A stretch of DNA of 54,709 nt. Source: Planctomycetota bacterium. Its GTDB lineage: Bacteria > Planctomycetota > Planctomycetia > Pirellulales > UBA1268. The stretch spans positions 1-54,709 of the forward strand of contig JABAAH010000015.1 of assembly GCA_014238855.1 (NCBI GenBank), given 5' to 3'. Positions 1 to 7,154 of the stretch are shown here, piece after piece. Numbering within the stretch: the first letter of the stretch is position 1; the number at the start of each line of letters is the position of its first letter. The notes under the pieces are model-generated. The model was not told where the DNA came from. It saw nothing but the letters and a program-made list of their open reading frames with translations, and searched no databases. Both the position numbers and the translations under genes were made by a program.

Positions 1-1
1 A

Positions 2-325
2 GATGTCCCTGAGACCTCTCGGACAGTTGCATTTGCAGAGACCGCTATGATTTATTTTGCAGCACCGTATGGTTTGAGAGAACAGCTTGGTGGTTTTAGT
101 AAACCCTCGACGGCAGACCCAGTGGTTCATTTTCGTCATGGAGGCGGGTTTGCCAATGCGGTCTTTGTGGATGGGCATGTTGAAGGCTTCAGCCGAAAGT
201 TTCGAAAAGGACCTTGGACAAGCGATGGTCAAGTGACTCAGATGGAATTCCATAATATTGGGGTGATCTGCAATGGAGATCCTGCAGATGACGCAGAAGC
301 AGATGCGTTGTGGGACCGAAACTAA
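2..325 (+). CDS. Prepilin-type H-X9-DG (DUF1559-like) protein, C-terminal fragment
   Basis: The frame is open to the left edge of the window, so the N-terminus is missing and about 107 residues remain. The visible part holds the signature HGGG...DGHV near residue 45, the hallmark of planctomycete pseudopilin-like proteins that begin with a type IV prepilin leader. Here ten residues, not the usual nine, separate the His from the Asp-Gly. The tail is acidic and ends in a D-rich stretch plus LWDRN, as often seen in this family. These proteins are exported, probably through a type II/IV pilus-like pathway, and their exact role is unknown. The next gene follows after 25 bases on the same strand and may be co-transcribed. 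Confidence 0.8.
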   Translation, partial: DVPETSRTVAFAETAMIYFAAPYGLREQLGGFSKPSTADPVVHFRHGGGFANAVFVDGHVEGFSRKFRKGPWTSDGQVTQMEFHNIGVICNGDPADDAEADALWDRN

Positions 326-350
326 ACTATTCACTCGCAGGAGAATTCTT

Positions 351-662
351 ATGAAAGATACGCGTCTCTGGGGTGCGATTCTCGGTTTGGTTATTGCCTC
401 GTGGCTTCTCTACCCGTCCGTATTTGCAAGGAGACCCCCAGCCGTTGAGAACGATGAGGTGATTGTTATTCACTACGTTTGTCGAGAAAGTGGCAAAGTC
501 TTTGAACTTCCATTCGCTGGAGAATGTTGTGATCATCCTGAAACTGGTCGTCAGACACTTGTTCCAGCAATCTACGACGCTCGTCGGAAAAAGTGGCGGC
601 CAGGGCCACCACTTGCGGAAATGAGACAAATGGGGCTGCTTCAATCAGTCCCACGTGACTAA
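351..662 (+). CDS. Small membrane-anchored hypothetical protein
   Basis: A 103-residue protein starting at an ATG preceded by a good Shine-Dalgarno (CAGGAG, 338-343); a longer frame starting at 273 would overlap the upstream gene and is unlikely. Residues 5-25 form a hydrophobic segment (signal anchor or signal peptide), followed by a soluble domain with three cysteines, one in VCRESGK and two adjacent in the GECCDH motif. The Cys/His content hints at metal or disulfide binding, but I do not recognise the family. It directly follows the H-X9-DG gene, so it may be an accessory of that exported protein. Its stop lies at the start of the methyltransferase gene. Confidence 0.6.
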   Translation: MKDTRLWGAILGLVIASWLLYPSVFARRPPAVENDEVIVIHYVCRESGKVFELPFAGECCDHPETGRQTLVPAIYDARRKKWRPGPPLAEMRQMGLLQSVPRD

Positions 663-672
663 AATTAGTGTT

Positions 673-1521
673 ATGGAAAACGGTTCCGATTCTTCCGTTT
701 CGAAAGCGACACTGTATAAAAATGCAGCAGCATGGGATCGGCTTGCAAAAGCGCACGACGCTTTGGCAAGCCCTGCCTGTGATGATGCATTTATAGATCC
801 AAGGAACTGGCTTGGCACAGGTGGTCCTGCCGATCGCCCTTGGCTTCCTTCGAACCTGAGCGGGCTGGAGGTTCTTTGTCTTGCCGCAGGTGGAGGTAAG
901 CATGGTCCCCTTTATGCAGCAGCCGGTGCAAAAGTGACTGTTGTCGACCTGTCAGCATCAATGCTGGATCTGGATCGACAGGTTGCCAGGGAACGGAAAC
1001 TTCATCTAGAGCTGATACAGAGTTCAATGGATGATCTTCAAATGTTGAAAAATGACCAATTCGATCTCATTATTCATCCGGTCAGTAGTTGCTATCTGTC
1101 CTCCCTTACGAATCTTTTCTCTGGCATTGCGAGGATTTGTCGCCCGGGTGGTTCGTACCTGAGTCAGCATAAATCTCCGAGAAGTTTACAGTCATCATTG
1201 CATCCGAATTCAAATGGGCGGTACGAAGTAATTTTTCCGGAGTGTGGATCAGCAGATTACTCAAAAGCGCTTCCGCCGACGCCACCCTCTCCTTTGAGGG
1301 AAGTTGGAACAGATGAATTTGTACATTCTTTCACAGATATTATTGGTGGAATATGCCGCGCAGGATTTTGTCTTGAAGACTTTTTTGAGCCAAGCGAGGG
1401 TGATCGAGAAGCAGTTCGTGGCTCGTTTGCCCATCGAGCAGCTTTTTTGCCGCCGTATATTCGAATCCTAGCCCGCAAATATGGACAGAGAAAAACTTTG
1501 AAACCCGTCGTGGTACAGTAA
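673..1521 (+). CDS. Class I SAM-dependent methyltransferase
   Basis: About 282 residues. The Rossmann-fold motif I is visible as LCLAAGGGKHG, followed by motif II VTVVDLS with the acidic ribose-binding residue, then the FDLIIHPVSSCY strand and the RICRPGG turn before strand 5. This is the normal order for class I methyltransferases that transfer a methyl group from S-adenosylmethionine. The substrate is not predictable. A GTG at 655 is also in frame and would overlap the previous gene by 8 bases; I prefer the ATG at 673, although neither has a strong ribosome binding site. The protein is cytosolic, with no signal or membrane segment. Confidence 0.8.
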   Translation: MENGSDSSVSKATLYKNAAAWDRLAKAHDALASPACDDAFIDPRNWLGTGGPADRPWLPSNLSGLEVLCLAAGGGKHGPLYAAAGAKVTVVDLSASMLDLDRQVARERKLHLELIQSSMDDLQMLKNDQFDLIIHPVSSCYLSSLTNLFSGIARICRPGGSYLSQHKSPRSLQSSLHPNSNGRYEVIFPECGSADYSKALPPTPPSPLREVGTDEFVHSFTDIIGGICRAGFCLEDFFEPSEGDREAVRGSFAHRAAFLPPYIRILARKYGQRKTLKPVVVQ

Positions 1522-1551
1522 AGAGCTGTAACGATGTAAGGATGCAATCAA

Positions 1552-1839
1552 ATGATTTGTATGAATATTATTCTGACTGTGAAGGAAGAGCGTGATGTTG
1601 AGGTCGTGCGTGACTTGCTCTGTGAAGCGATGAGAAAGAGCAGAAATGAGTCAGGTTGTGAGCGATTTGATGTCTATCACTCGCAATCTGAGCCAAATCG
1701 ATTTACGCTCATAGAGCACTGGGTTTCTCAAGAATCGCTTGACGCCCATCGGCAAGCAGAGGCCTATACGACAATTTATAAACCCCAAGTGATCCCGCTT
1801 GTTGAGCGTGTTGGTCACCCAGCGACTCTTTTGGAGTAG
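1552..1839 (+). CDS. ABM-domain (quinol monooxygenase-like) protein
   Basis: A 95-residue single-domain protein that fits the antibiotic biosynthesis monooxygenase (dimeric alpha/beta barrel) family: an N-terminal strand, a helix with SRNESGCERFDVY, then FTLIEHWVSQESLDAH. The sequence of Gly-Cys, Tyr and the E-W-x-S segment is typical of YgiN-like proteins, small cofactor-free oxygenases or stress proteins. Starts at 1552 or 1561 (both ATG) are possible. The gene lies 30 bases after the methyltransferase and 37 bases before the amidotransferase on the same strand, so it may be part of a longer transcript. The real substrate is unknown. Confidence 0.75.
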   Translation: MICMNIILTVKEERDVEVVRDLLCEAMRKSRNESGCERFDVYHSQSEPNRFTLIEHWVSQESLDAHRQAEAYTTIYKPQVIPLVERVGHPATLLE

Positions 1840-1876
1840 GCTCGCTTTCCAAATAAATAGATTTCAGTTGGTCTAT

Positions 1877-2479
1877 ATGTTGCTTCTCATTGATAACTAC
1901 GACTCTTTTACCTGGAATCTCGTTCAGAGACTTGGCGAAATTGATCCAAGCCTGAACGTCGAGGTCTACCGTAATGATTGCATTGACGGTGACGCAATTG
2001 CCGCAAAGCAGCCTAGTCACATTCTTATTTCACCTGGTCCATGTACACCAGACGAAGCGGGTATTTCGTGTGATGTTGTGCGCCGGTTCGCGGGGCGAAT
2101 GCCAATACTCGGCGTCTGTCTCGGCCATCAGGCTATCGGTCAGGTTTTTGGTGGAAAAATTGTGGCCGCTCAACAATTGATGCACGGTAAGGTCGATCAA
2201 ATTGAACATAACGGCACGGGTATCTTTACTGGGCTTCCTTCTCCAATTACAGCAACCCGGTACCACAGCCTGGTTATTGAGCCTTCAACGTTACCGCAAG
2301 ATTTTACCGTCGATGCTTGGGCGGCTGCACCACACGGAGGTAAGGAAATTATGGCCATACGTCACCGTGAGTTGCCTGTCTACGGCGTGCAGTTTCATCC
2401 GGAAAGCTTTCTGACACCAGATGGCCATGAGATCCTTAAAGCTTTTCTGGCAACCACACGTGGCGGAGTGTCCTCATGA
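1877..2479 (+). CDS. trpG: Anthranilate/aminodeoxychorismate synthase glutamine amidotransferase subunit
   Basis: A 200-residue class I glutamine amidotransferase. The N-terminus LLIDNYDSFTWNL is the family signature; the nucleophile is Cys81 in GVCLGHQ, and the His174/Glu176 pair sits in GVQFHPES. It supplies ammonia from glutamine to chorismate for anthranilate (tryptophan) or aminodeoxychorismate (folate) synthesis. TrpG and PabA cannot be told apart here because no trpE/pabB is adjacent. I chose the ATG at 1877 because upstream in-frame codons do not resemble the family. The stop overlaps the moeA start in an ATGA, implying translational coupling with an unrelated pathway. Confidence 0.9.
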   Translation: MLLLIDNYDSFTWNLVQRLGEIDPSLNVEVYRNDCIDGDAIAAKQPSHILISPGPCTPDEAGISCDVVRRFAGRMPILGVCLGHQAIGQVFGGKIVAAQQLMHGKVDQIEHNGTGIFTGLPSPITATRYHSLVIEPSTLPQDFTVDAWAAAPHGGKEIMAIRHRELPVYGVQFHPESFLTPDGHEILKAFLATTRGGVSS

Positions 2480-3750
2480 TTGATGTCGCGGAAGCCCTGC
2501 GGCGTATACAAAGGTCATCAGTAATTGTTCAGCCTCGTCGCGTGAGGATAGAAGACGCTGTCGGTCTTCGATTGCAGGAAGATGTGACGTCAGATACAGA
2601 TTCACCACCGTGGCACCGTTCAATGATGGATGGATTTGCAGTTATCTCGAAAGATTTTGTCGATTCGTTGGATTGCAAACAGGCCGTACCACTCCAAGTT
2701 GTGGCTGAAATCGGCGCTGGTGAGATGACGGCAAGTGTCCTTGAGCGGGGCCAGTGTATTCGGATTATGACGGGTGCTCCCATGCCCACAGGTGCAGACG
2801 CGGTGATCCCAATCGAGCGGGCCGTTTCAGGAACTTCTCATGCTCATGCCGGTGAGCAAGTATCTTTGCAGGATCCTCATTTTTGTTGTGGTCAACATGT
2901 GAGTGAAAAGGGAAGTTTTTTTTGTGCTGGTCAGACGGTGATATGCCATGGGGTTGAGTTAGAACCGGTTCATATAGGTCTTGCTGCTGAGGTTGGTGCC
3001 TCTCATGTGGTAGCCACTGCACCACCTCGTGTATCGATTATTACCACAGGAAATGAGCTGGTTCCTAGTTATCAAGCGCCAGTAAAAGGTCAGATACGTA
3101 ATACGAATGAGCCCATGCTCTCCGCTGCAGTGGCACGTTGTGGGGCAGAGCCAATCCCAATGGGCATTGCCAGTGATCATCCTGAGCCACTCCGGGCTTT
3201 AATTGCTCAAGGGCTTGCAGCTGATGTTCTGCTGCTTTCGGGCGGCGTCTCTACCGGAGACTATGACCTCGTACCAAAAACACTTGAAAATATTGGTGTC
3301 GAGTGTGTTTTTCATAAAGTGTGCCTGAAGCCTGGGAAGCCCATCTGGTTTGGAGTTTTGCAACGACCGGCAGCATCACCAACACTCGTTTTTGGACTTC
3401 CTGGAAATCCTGTGAGTACTCTTGTTTGCTTTGAACTATTCGTTCGTCCTGCGTTGGAAAAGATTTCAGGAAAAAGTCTATTTTCACAGGATCTTGATCA
3501 ACAAACGGCGAGACTGACAAACTCGGTGCAGGGTAGTCGCGATCGACCCGTGTATCATCCTTGTCAGCTCGAATTGGGAGACAGCGGACTACTTGCAAAA
3601 ACATTGCCTTGGGGAGGGTCTGCTGACCTGCTTGCACTTTCTCTTGCAAATGGGCTGTTGGTCGTCCCCAAAGAATGTGGCGGTTTCGTTCGGGGTGAAA
3701 TGGTTCAGGTAATACCCCTGGTATCACGATTCCGTGACAAGTCCGAGTGA
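2476..3750 (+). CDS. moeA: Molybdopterin molybdenumtransferase MoeA
   Basis: A 424-residue cytosolic enzyme that inserts molybdate into adenylated molybdopterin. Key landmarks in order: SMMDGFA near residue 50, TGAPMPTGADAV at about 99-110, TTGNEL near 190, LSGGVSTGDYD at about 254-264, and GLPGNPVS near 308, followed by the C-terminal beta-barrel domain IV. Length and order match full-length MoeA. It shares an ATGA overlap with the amidotransferase gene. Its 3' end overlaps the convergent thyX by 27 bases. Its presence implies molybdoenzymes elsewhere in the genome; no other molybdopterin gene is in the window. Confidence 0.93.
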   Translation: MIDVAEALRRIQRSSVIVQPRRVRIEDAVGLRLQEDVTSDTDSPPWHRSMMDGFAVISKDFVDSLDCKQAVPLQVVAEIGAGEMTASVLERGQCIRIMTGAPMPTGADAVIPIERAVSGTSHAHAGEQVSLQDPHFCCGQHVSEKGSFFCAGQTVICHGVELEPVHIGLAAEVGASHVVATAPPRVSIITTGNELVPSYQAPVKGQIRNTNEPMLSAAVARCGAEPIPMGIASDHPEPLRALIAQGLAADVLLLSGGVSTGDYDLVPKTLENIGVECVFHKVCLKPGKPIWFGVLQRPAASPTLVFGLPGNPVSTLVCFELFVRPALEKISGKSLFSQDLDQQTARLTNSVQGSRDRPVYHPCQLELGDSGLLAKTLPWGGSADLLALSLANGLLVVPKECGGFVRGEMVQVIPLVSRFRDKSE

Positions 3751-4638
3751 GGCCAGTTTCCCGAAGCACTCATCTCTTTCGCGACAACGCTCAAGTGAAA
3801 CCCACGATTGATCTTGAGCCACATTGAAATCTTCGCGTGATGCTGGCAATGTTTTACCGCTTGATGCCAAACGGTGAATAACTCCTCTATCAAGTTGTGT
3901 AAGTCTCATTGCGTGAACCCGGTAGTCGAGAAACGCCTCCCAACAAAGAGGGAACAGCTTTGCAATGATTTCATAGCCAATAGTCTCTGCATATTTTCGA
4001 ATTTCAAGTTGAGCGTGGCTATCCATCCTCAACGCAAGGAAGTGCAAGAGATTATGAAGGTCTATTTTCCAATAGGCTTCTGTATATGTTGAGAGCGGCA
4101 AATCTTTACGTGCTTGCTCGCGTGCAATGCCGGCCTGTAGTCTTTCCTCATAAACTTTACGGGCAAGGCTTTGTAACTCTTGTTCGGATTGGGTTAATGG
4201 GTGCCCGTCATTGTCTTTGAGAAAACCGTCCGACCCCTGACGATTTGATGTTGCTTGGCTTCTCCAACTATCGTTCCCCGTGCTTTGCATGGAATCAATT
4301 GCGAGTGAATATCGAGTGGAGTACTCATTAATGTTTGCAGTCCGGTGTCGAACCCATTGTCGCCAGCAATCCATCGGCACTCGCACGAGGAATTTCACTT
4401 CGGCCATCTCAAACGGTGTGGTGTGTGCTTGCCTGAGGAGGTATCGAATCAACTGTCGGTCATCACTGACTTTTCTAGTTCCCTCGCCATAACTGACTCT
4501 TGCCGCTTGCACGACGGAGGCGTCGTCTCCCATGACATCAACGAGTGTCACAAATCCGTCATCAAGAACAGGGAATTTTTCCCACCGAAGACTGTCTAGT
4601 AAAGAAGTAGTTTGTGCAGGTGAATGTTCAGATGACAT
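3724..4638 (-). CDS. thyX: Flavin-dependent thymidylate synthase ThyX
   Basis: A 304-residue ThyX, which makes dTMP from dUMP using FAD, NADPH and methylenetetrahydrofolate. The diagnostic motif is at residues 97-110, RHRTANINEYSTRY; the usual Ser of RHRxxSxNE is Asn here, a variant I believe also occurs in other ThyX proteins. The ARVSY strand near 46-50 and the late RMDSHAQLEIRKYA helix with dUMP-binding residues are present. The protein is slightly longer than minimal ThyX because of an insert near residue 125-150. The gene is convergent with moeA and overlaps its last 27 bases. Confidence 0.93.
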   Translation of the reverse strand: MSSEHSPAQTTSLLDSLRWEKFPVLDDGFVTLVDVMGDDASVVQAARVSYGEGTRKVSDDRQLIRYLLRQAHTTPFEMAEVKFLVRVPMDCWRQWVRHRTANINEYSTRYSLAIDSMQSTGNDSWRSQATSNRQGSDGFLKDNDGHPLTQSEQELQSLARKVYEERLQAGIAREQARKDLPLSTYTEAYWKIDLHNLLHFLALRMDSHAQLEIRKYAETIGYEIIAKLFPLCWEAFLDYRVHAMRLTQLDRGVIHRLASSGKTLPASREDFNVAQDQSWVSLERCRERDECFGKLASLGLVTES

Positions 4639-4728
4639 GGATATACCTTAAGGCAGCAAAAAATATAGATACAGGATGAACTTCTCTGGCAATCACTGCA
4701 ACCGTTGGCCGTGTTGCAAGTTAATCAC

Positions 4729-4744
4729 GCCATTCTGGAATGGC
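4729..4744 (-). terminator. Short hairpin downstream of the ferredoxin gene
   Basis: GCCATTC and GAATGGC form a perfect 7-bp inverted repeat around a 2-nt centre, 16 bases beyond the ferredoxin stop on the minus strand. No U-tract follows on either strand, so an intrinsic terminator is only a weak possibility. The rest of the thyX-ferredoxin gap shows nothing else. Confidence 0.25.
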
Positions 4745-4759
4745 ATTGTCACTTGAAAT

Positions 4760-5107
4760 TCAACTAAAAAAGTTATCGCCGTATAGATTCATAGGTGGAC
4801 AGGTGGTGACAGTTATGTCTCCATTAATTCGAGTTTGACATGCAAGCCGCATGGTCTCTTCATTGCCGATATAGGCCATGGAGACGCCCATACGAGCTTT
4901 TTCGAGAATTCCTCGTGGGCTCGTATTTTCCATTCCTTTTGTAATGAGCACTCGGCAGCTCCCACAAGACGCCATTCCGTGGCAATTGAGGACTTTGTGA
5001 ACACCAGGGTATAACGCGACGCCTGCGGCAAGCGCCTCTTTACGAAGGTTGGCACCCTCAGGAACTTGAATTTCTTTTTTCTCTGTAGCGAAGGTTATCG
5101 TCGGCAT
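4760..5107 (-). CDS. [2Fe-2S] ferredoxin, plant/adrenodoxin-like fold
   Basis: A 115-residue electron carrier. Four cysteines in ferredoxin spacing are seen: Cys42, Cys48 and Cys51 in NCHGMASCGSC, and Cys90 in RLACQT. A beta-grasp N-terminus (PTITFATEKKEIQVPEG) precedes the cluster loop. The six-residue step between the first two Cys and the adjacent CGSC resemble ferredoxins of the CxxxxxCxxC type. It is cytosolic with no partner enzyme next door, so its redox partner is unknown. Transcribed divergently from the small helical protein at 5206. Confidence 0.85.
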   Translation of the reverse strand: MPTITFATEKKEIQVPEGANLRKEALAAGVALYPGVHKVLNCHGMASCGSCRVLITKGMENTSPRGILEKARMGVSMAYIGNEETMRLACQTRINGDITVTTCPPMNLYGDNFFS

Positions 5108-5205
5108 AGGATTCTCTTGATAGGAAGACCTTTGTTTCCCGATACTCTAGTCATCTGAGCCGTTTGCTTCCAGCGCGGCTAGACTAACCCCGGAGGAATA
5201 GATGA

Positions 5206-5460
5206 ATGGCTGAATTATCACGATATCAGCGTCAGGTCGTTAAAAACTACTACGAAAACCTAGATACAGCCCTTGTGCAGCGACTTGGTGAACAAGTTAC
5301 CGATCTATATCTTGCCGAGGGGAAGAAACGTACAAAAATCTGGGGTTCCGTTGCAAAATCGCTGGAGAAGCTTGAAGTCGCTCAATCGACGATTGATCGG
5401 ATTGTTGCTTCAGATGATGCTCAGCAACTTGCGAAACTCCTCCAAGAATTATGGGGTTAA
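5206..5460 (+). CDS. Small helical hypothetical protein
   Basis: An 84-residue protein with a convincing ribosome binding site (GGAGGA, 5192-5197) and ATG start. It is predicted to be mostly alpha-helical and charged, containing YQRQVVKNYYEN at the N-terminus and a later helix rich in Lys/Glu (KSLEKLEV). It has no signal peptide, membrane segment or metal motif. I do not recognise a family and assign no function. The gene is followed by the tandem repeat and the P-II gene on the same strand. Confidence 0.65.
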   Translation: MAELSRYQRQVVKNYYENLDTALVQRLGEQVTDLYLAEGKKRTKIWGSVAKSLEKLEVAQSTIDRIVASDDAQQLAKLLQELWG

Positions 5461-5536
5461 ACCATTCCTGGGCTCGTGCTTTTAAAAAAATGTAAAGACA
5501 CCAAATTTTTTAAATTGGTTCCTGTCGGGTTGTGTA

Positions 5537-5652
5537 ACTTGTGTGTTTTGAAAAACTTGTGTGTTTTGAAAAACTTGTGTGTTTTGAAAAACTTGTGTGT
5601 TGTGAAAAACTTGTGTGTTGTGAAAAACTTGTGTGTTGTGAAAAACTTGTGT
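5537..5652 (+). repeat. 18-bp tandem repeat, six full copies plus a partial copy
   Basis: The unit is ACTTGTGTGTTTTGAAAA in copies 1-3 (5537-5590) and ACTTGTGTGTTGTGAAAA in copies 4-6 (5591-5644), followed by a partial ACTTGTGT (5645-5652). The T-to-G change divides the array into two homogeneous halves, suggesting growth by duplication of both variants. Because the unit is six codons, all frames stay open on both strands, producing spurious repetitive ORFs. It sits in the 226-base gap between a small gene and the P-II gene, whose start is 34 bases beyond it. Confidence 0.95.
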
Positions 5653-5686
5653 TCCAACAGCATCCCTGTCTCTTGAGATCGTCTTT

Positions 5687-5992
5687 ATGAAACAGGTTTT
5701 GGTAATTGTGAAGCCGTTTCTAGCCGAACGTGTTCTTGAAGCGATTGCTGACCTACAAGTGGATACGCTTGCTGTGCATGAGGTGAAAGGCTACGGACGA
5801 CAGAAAAGTTATCTTGATGCTTCGACCGAGCAAGATCGATCACTTGCCTTTCTTCCCAAGATTGAAATCCATTGCTGGGTGAAGGATTCCCAAATCGATC
5901 ATTTTATTGATAGCGTGAGTGGGGTTGCGAGAACGGGAAGAATGGGTGATGGAAAACTATTTATCCTTCCGGTTGGCGAGGTCAGTGAATAA
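5687..5992 (+). CDS. P-II family signalling protein, divergent
   Basis: A 101-residue P-II-like protein (GlnB/GlnK fold, trimer in known members). Visible landmarks: N-terminal strand VLVIVKPF, the EVKGYGRQK segment leading into the T-loop (31-54), FLPKIEI, and the B-loop ATP site ARTGRMGDGKLF (81-92). The T-loop has no tyrosine at the place that is uridylylated in GlnB, and the protein ends before the usual RIRTGE C-loop. It therefore probably senses nucleotides and partners differently from classical GlnB. No amtB or glnA lies nearby. The 3' end overlaps the convergent gene by 11 bases. Confidence 0.82.
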   Translation: MKQVLVIVKPFLAERVLEAIADLQVDTLAVHEVKGYGRQKSYLDASTEQDRSLAFLPKIEIHCWVKDSQIDHFIDSVSGVARTGRMGDGKLFILPVGEVSE

Positions 5993-6872
5993 AGATGCCT
6001 GTTGCATACCAAATGCTATCTGTGCCTTGCCGAATGTCGTAACCAAAAGCAGACTGCTCGCCACAAACTGCTCGCCAATGGCCGGTTGATTGCCGCCAGC
6101 AAGAAACGCAGTCGACGCAAGAATCAAGTAGGTCCTGTCCTGGCCAGCTCTCAGCGCACACTTCTTTTACTATTCCACCGTGTAAACGTAGCTGTTGCGA
6201 GCGTCGTTGCCAGTCATGATGACCTTGCTTTTGTAATTGTGCCTGGTGGGCGGAGTGTGAAGTCGCAGCTTCGTTGAGTGCGGTGTTAAAGCTCCCATTA
6301 GTGCTTTTGGGACGATCAATATGTCGCCGAACAGCTAGGATCATCGACCGTTGTGTCAAAGAGCCTGTGGGTAATCCCGGGAGCAGTAAGAGGTCTGAAG
6401 GTTGAAATGTATAATACCTACCGTTTTGTCTTGGCAGTATAGAAACGACTCGTCCATGCATTGTTTTATGAGCGTAGTCAACAACAAATATCCCCGGTCC
6501 TTTTCGGAGTTGTTGCAGGGAAGTTGAATAAAGGAGAGTGATTGAAGTCTCATTAAAATCAAGTTCGCAAAAAATCCACTGAGTCTTCGAGTTGACAAAA
6601 ACTTTTCTGACAGAGGGGTCTGCCAGTTGTTTAGTAACTAAATCGCTAGAAGCGATAACATTTTTGACACGAATTGATACCAGCAGCATCGCTGATTTTT
6701 CTTTCGCAATTCTTGTAGCTTCTCCGTAGTCTGAAACTTCAATGATTTCCTGCGGTACGGTCGAACGAGATGAGGTCGTCTGATCAGTAGCTCCAAAACA
6801 CTGGTAGCTCAAAGCGAATATGAAAACTATTGTGATTGGTTGCAGAAACCGGCAAGGATTATTTGTTTCCAT
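5982..6872 (-). CDS. Secreted protein with thioredoxin-like and CAP-like domains
   Basis: A 296-residue protein. Residues 10-28 look like a signal peptide. Residues 45-185 read as a thioredoxin-like region (SAMLLVSI strand, a GPGIFVVD strand near 125-132) but with no CxxC active site. Residues 195-296 resemble a CAP/SCP domain: H206 in SHSAHQ, a GHHDW motif, VCAESWPG, SCWRQSTGHW near 257-266, and a final FGYDIRQGTDSIWYATGIF. The CAP His-Glu pocket appears conserved. The protein is probably extracytoplasmic. Domain assignment rests on motif pattern only, and its role is unknown. Confidence 0.7.
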   Translation of the reverse strand: METNNPCRFLQPITIVFIFALSYQCFGATDQTTSSRSTVPQEIIEVSDYGEATRIAKEKSAMLLVSIRVKNVIASSDLVTKQLADPSVRKVFVNSKTQWIFCELDFNETSITLLYSTSLQQLRKGPGIFVVDYAHKTMHGRVVSILPRQNGRYYTFQPSDLLLLPGLPTGSLTQRSMILAVRRHIDRPKSTNGSFNTALNEAATSHSAHQAQLQKQGHHDWQRRSQQLRLHGGIVKEVCAESWPGQDLLDSCVDCVSCWRQSTGHWRAVCGEQSAFGYDIRQGTDSIWYATGIFIH

Positions 6873-6958
6873 GGCTAAGAAAGGGGTCTGGTGTTTGGCG
6901 GGGGGAAATTTTCTATAAAATCATGTTGTTTCTGTCGCTCATATTGAATCGTTCAGGT

Positions 6959-6995
6959 GAAAATCTGACAATGGTCATTCCTCGAAAATCTGACA
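6959..6995. repeat. 12-bp direct repeat in an intergenic gap
   Basis: GAAAATCTGACA occurs at 6959-6970 and again at 6984-6995, a spacing of 25 bases, roughly two helical turns plus. It lies between the divergent genes at 6872 and 7155. The gap also contains TGACGTCA palindrome-like bases near 7019-7026. It could be an operator for either gene, but this is only suggestive. Confidence 0.35.
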
Positions 6996-7154
6996 TAAAT
7001 GCAGAAAATTAGAGTTTTTTGACGTCACAGGCAAAAAAATATCGGCAGAACCGTGGGCGAAGCTGTAGAGTCTGCAGTAGAGTCGTAGGCCCTAAAATCG
7101 TTACACTCTATGTAATCGTTTCTGTTTCCAATCCTTTGCAGTCAGGCGAATGTA

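Noticed and set aside
5457-5676. Repetitive ORFs (KTHKFF and NLCVLK type) on both strands
   Set aside because: They are produced by the 18-bp tandem repeat, whose length is a multiple of three; no supporting start signals.
7018-7026. TGACGTCA palindrome before the large secreted gene
   Set aside because: Eight-base palindromes occur by chance; no second copy or relevant regulator is present.
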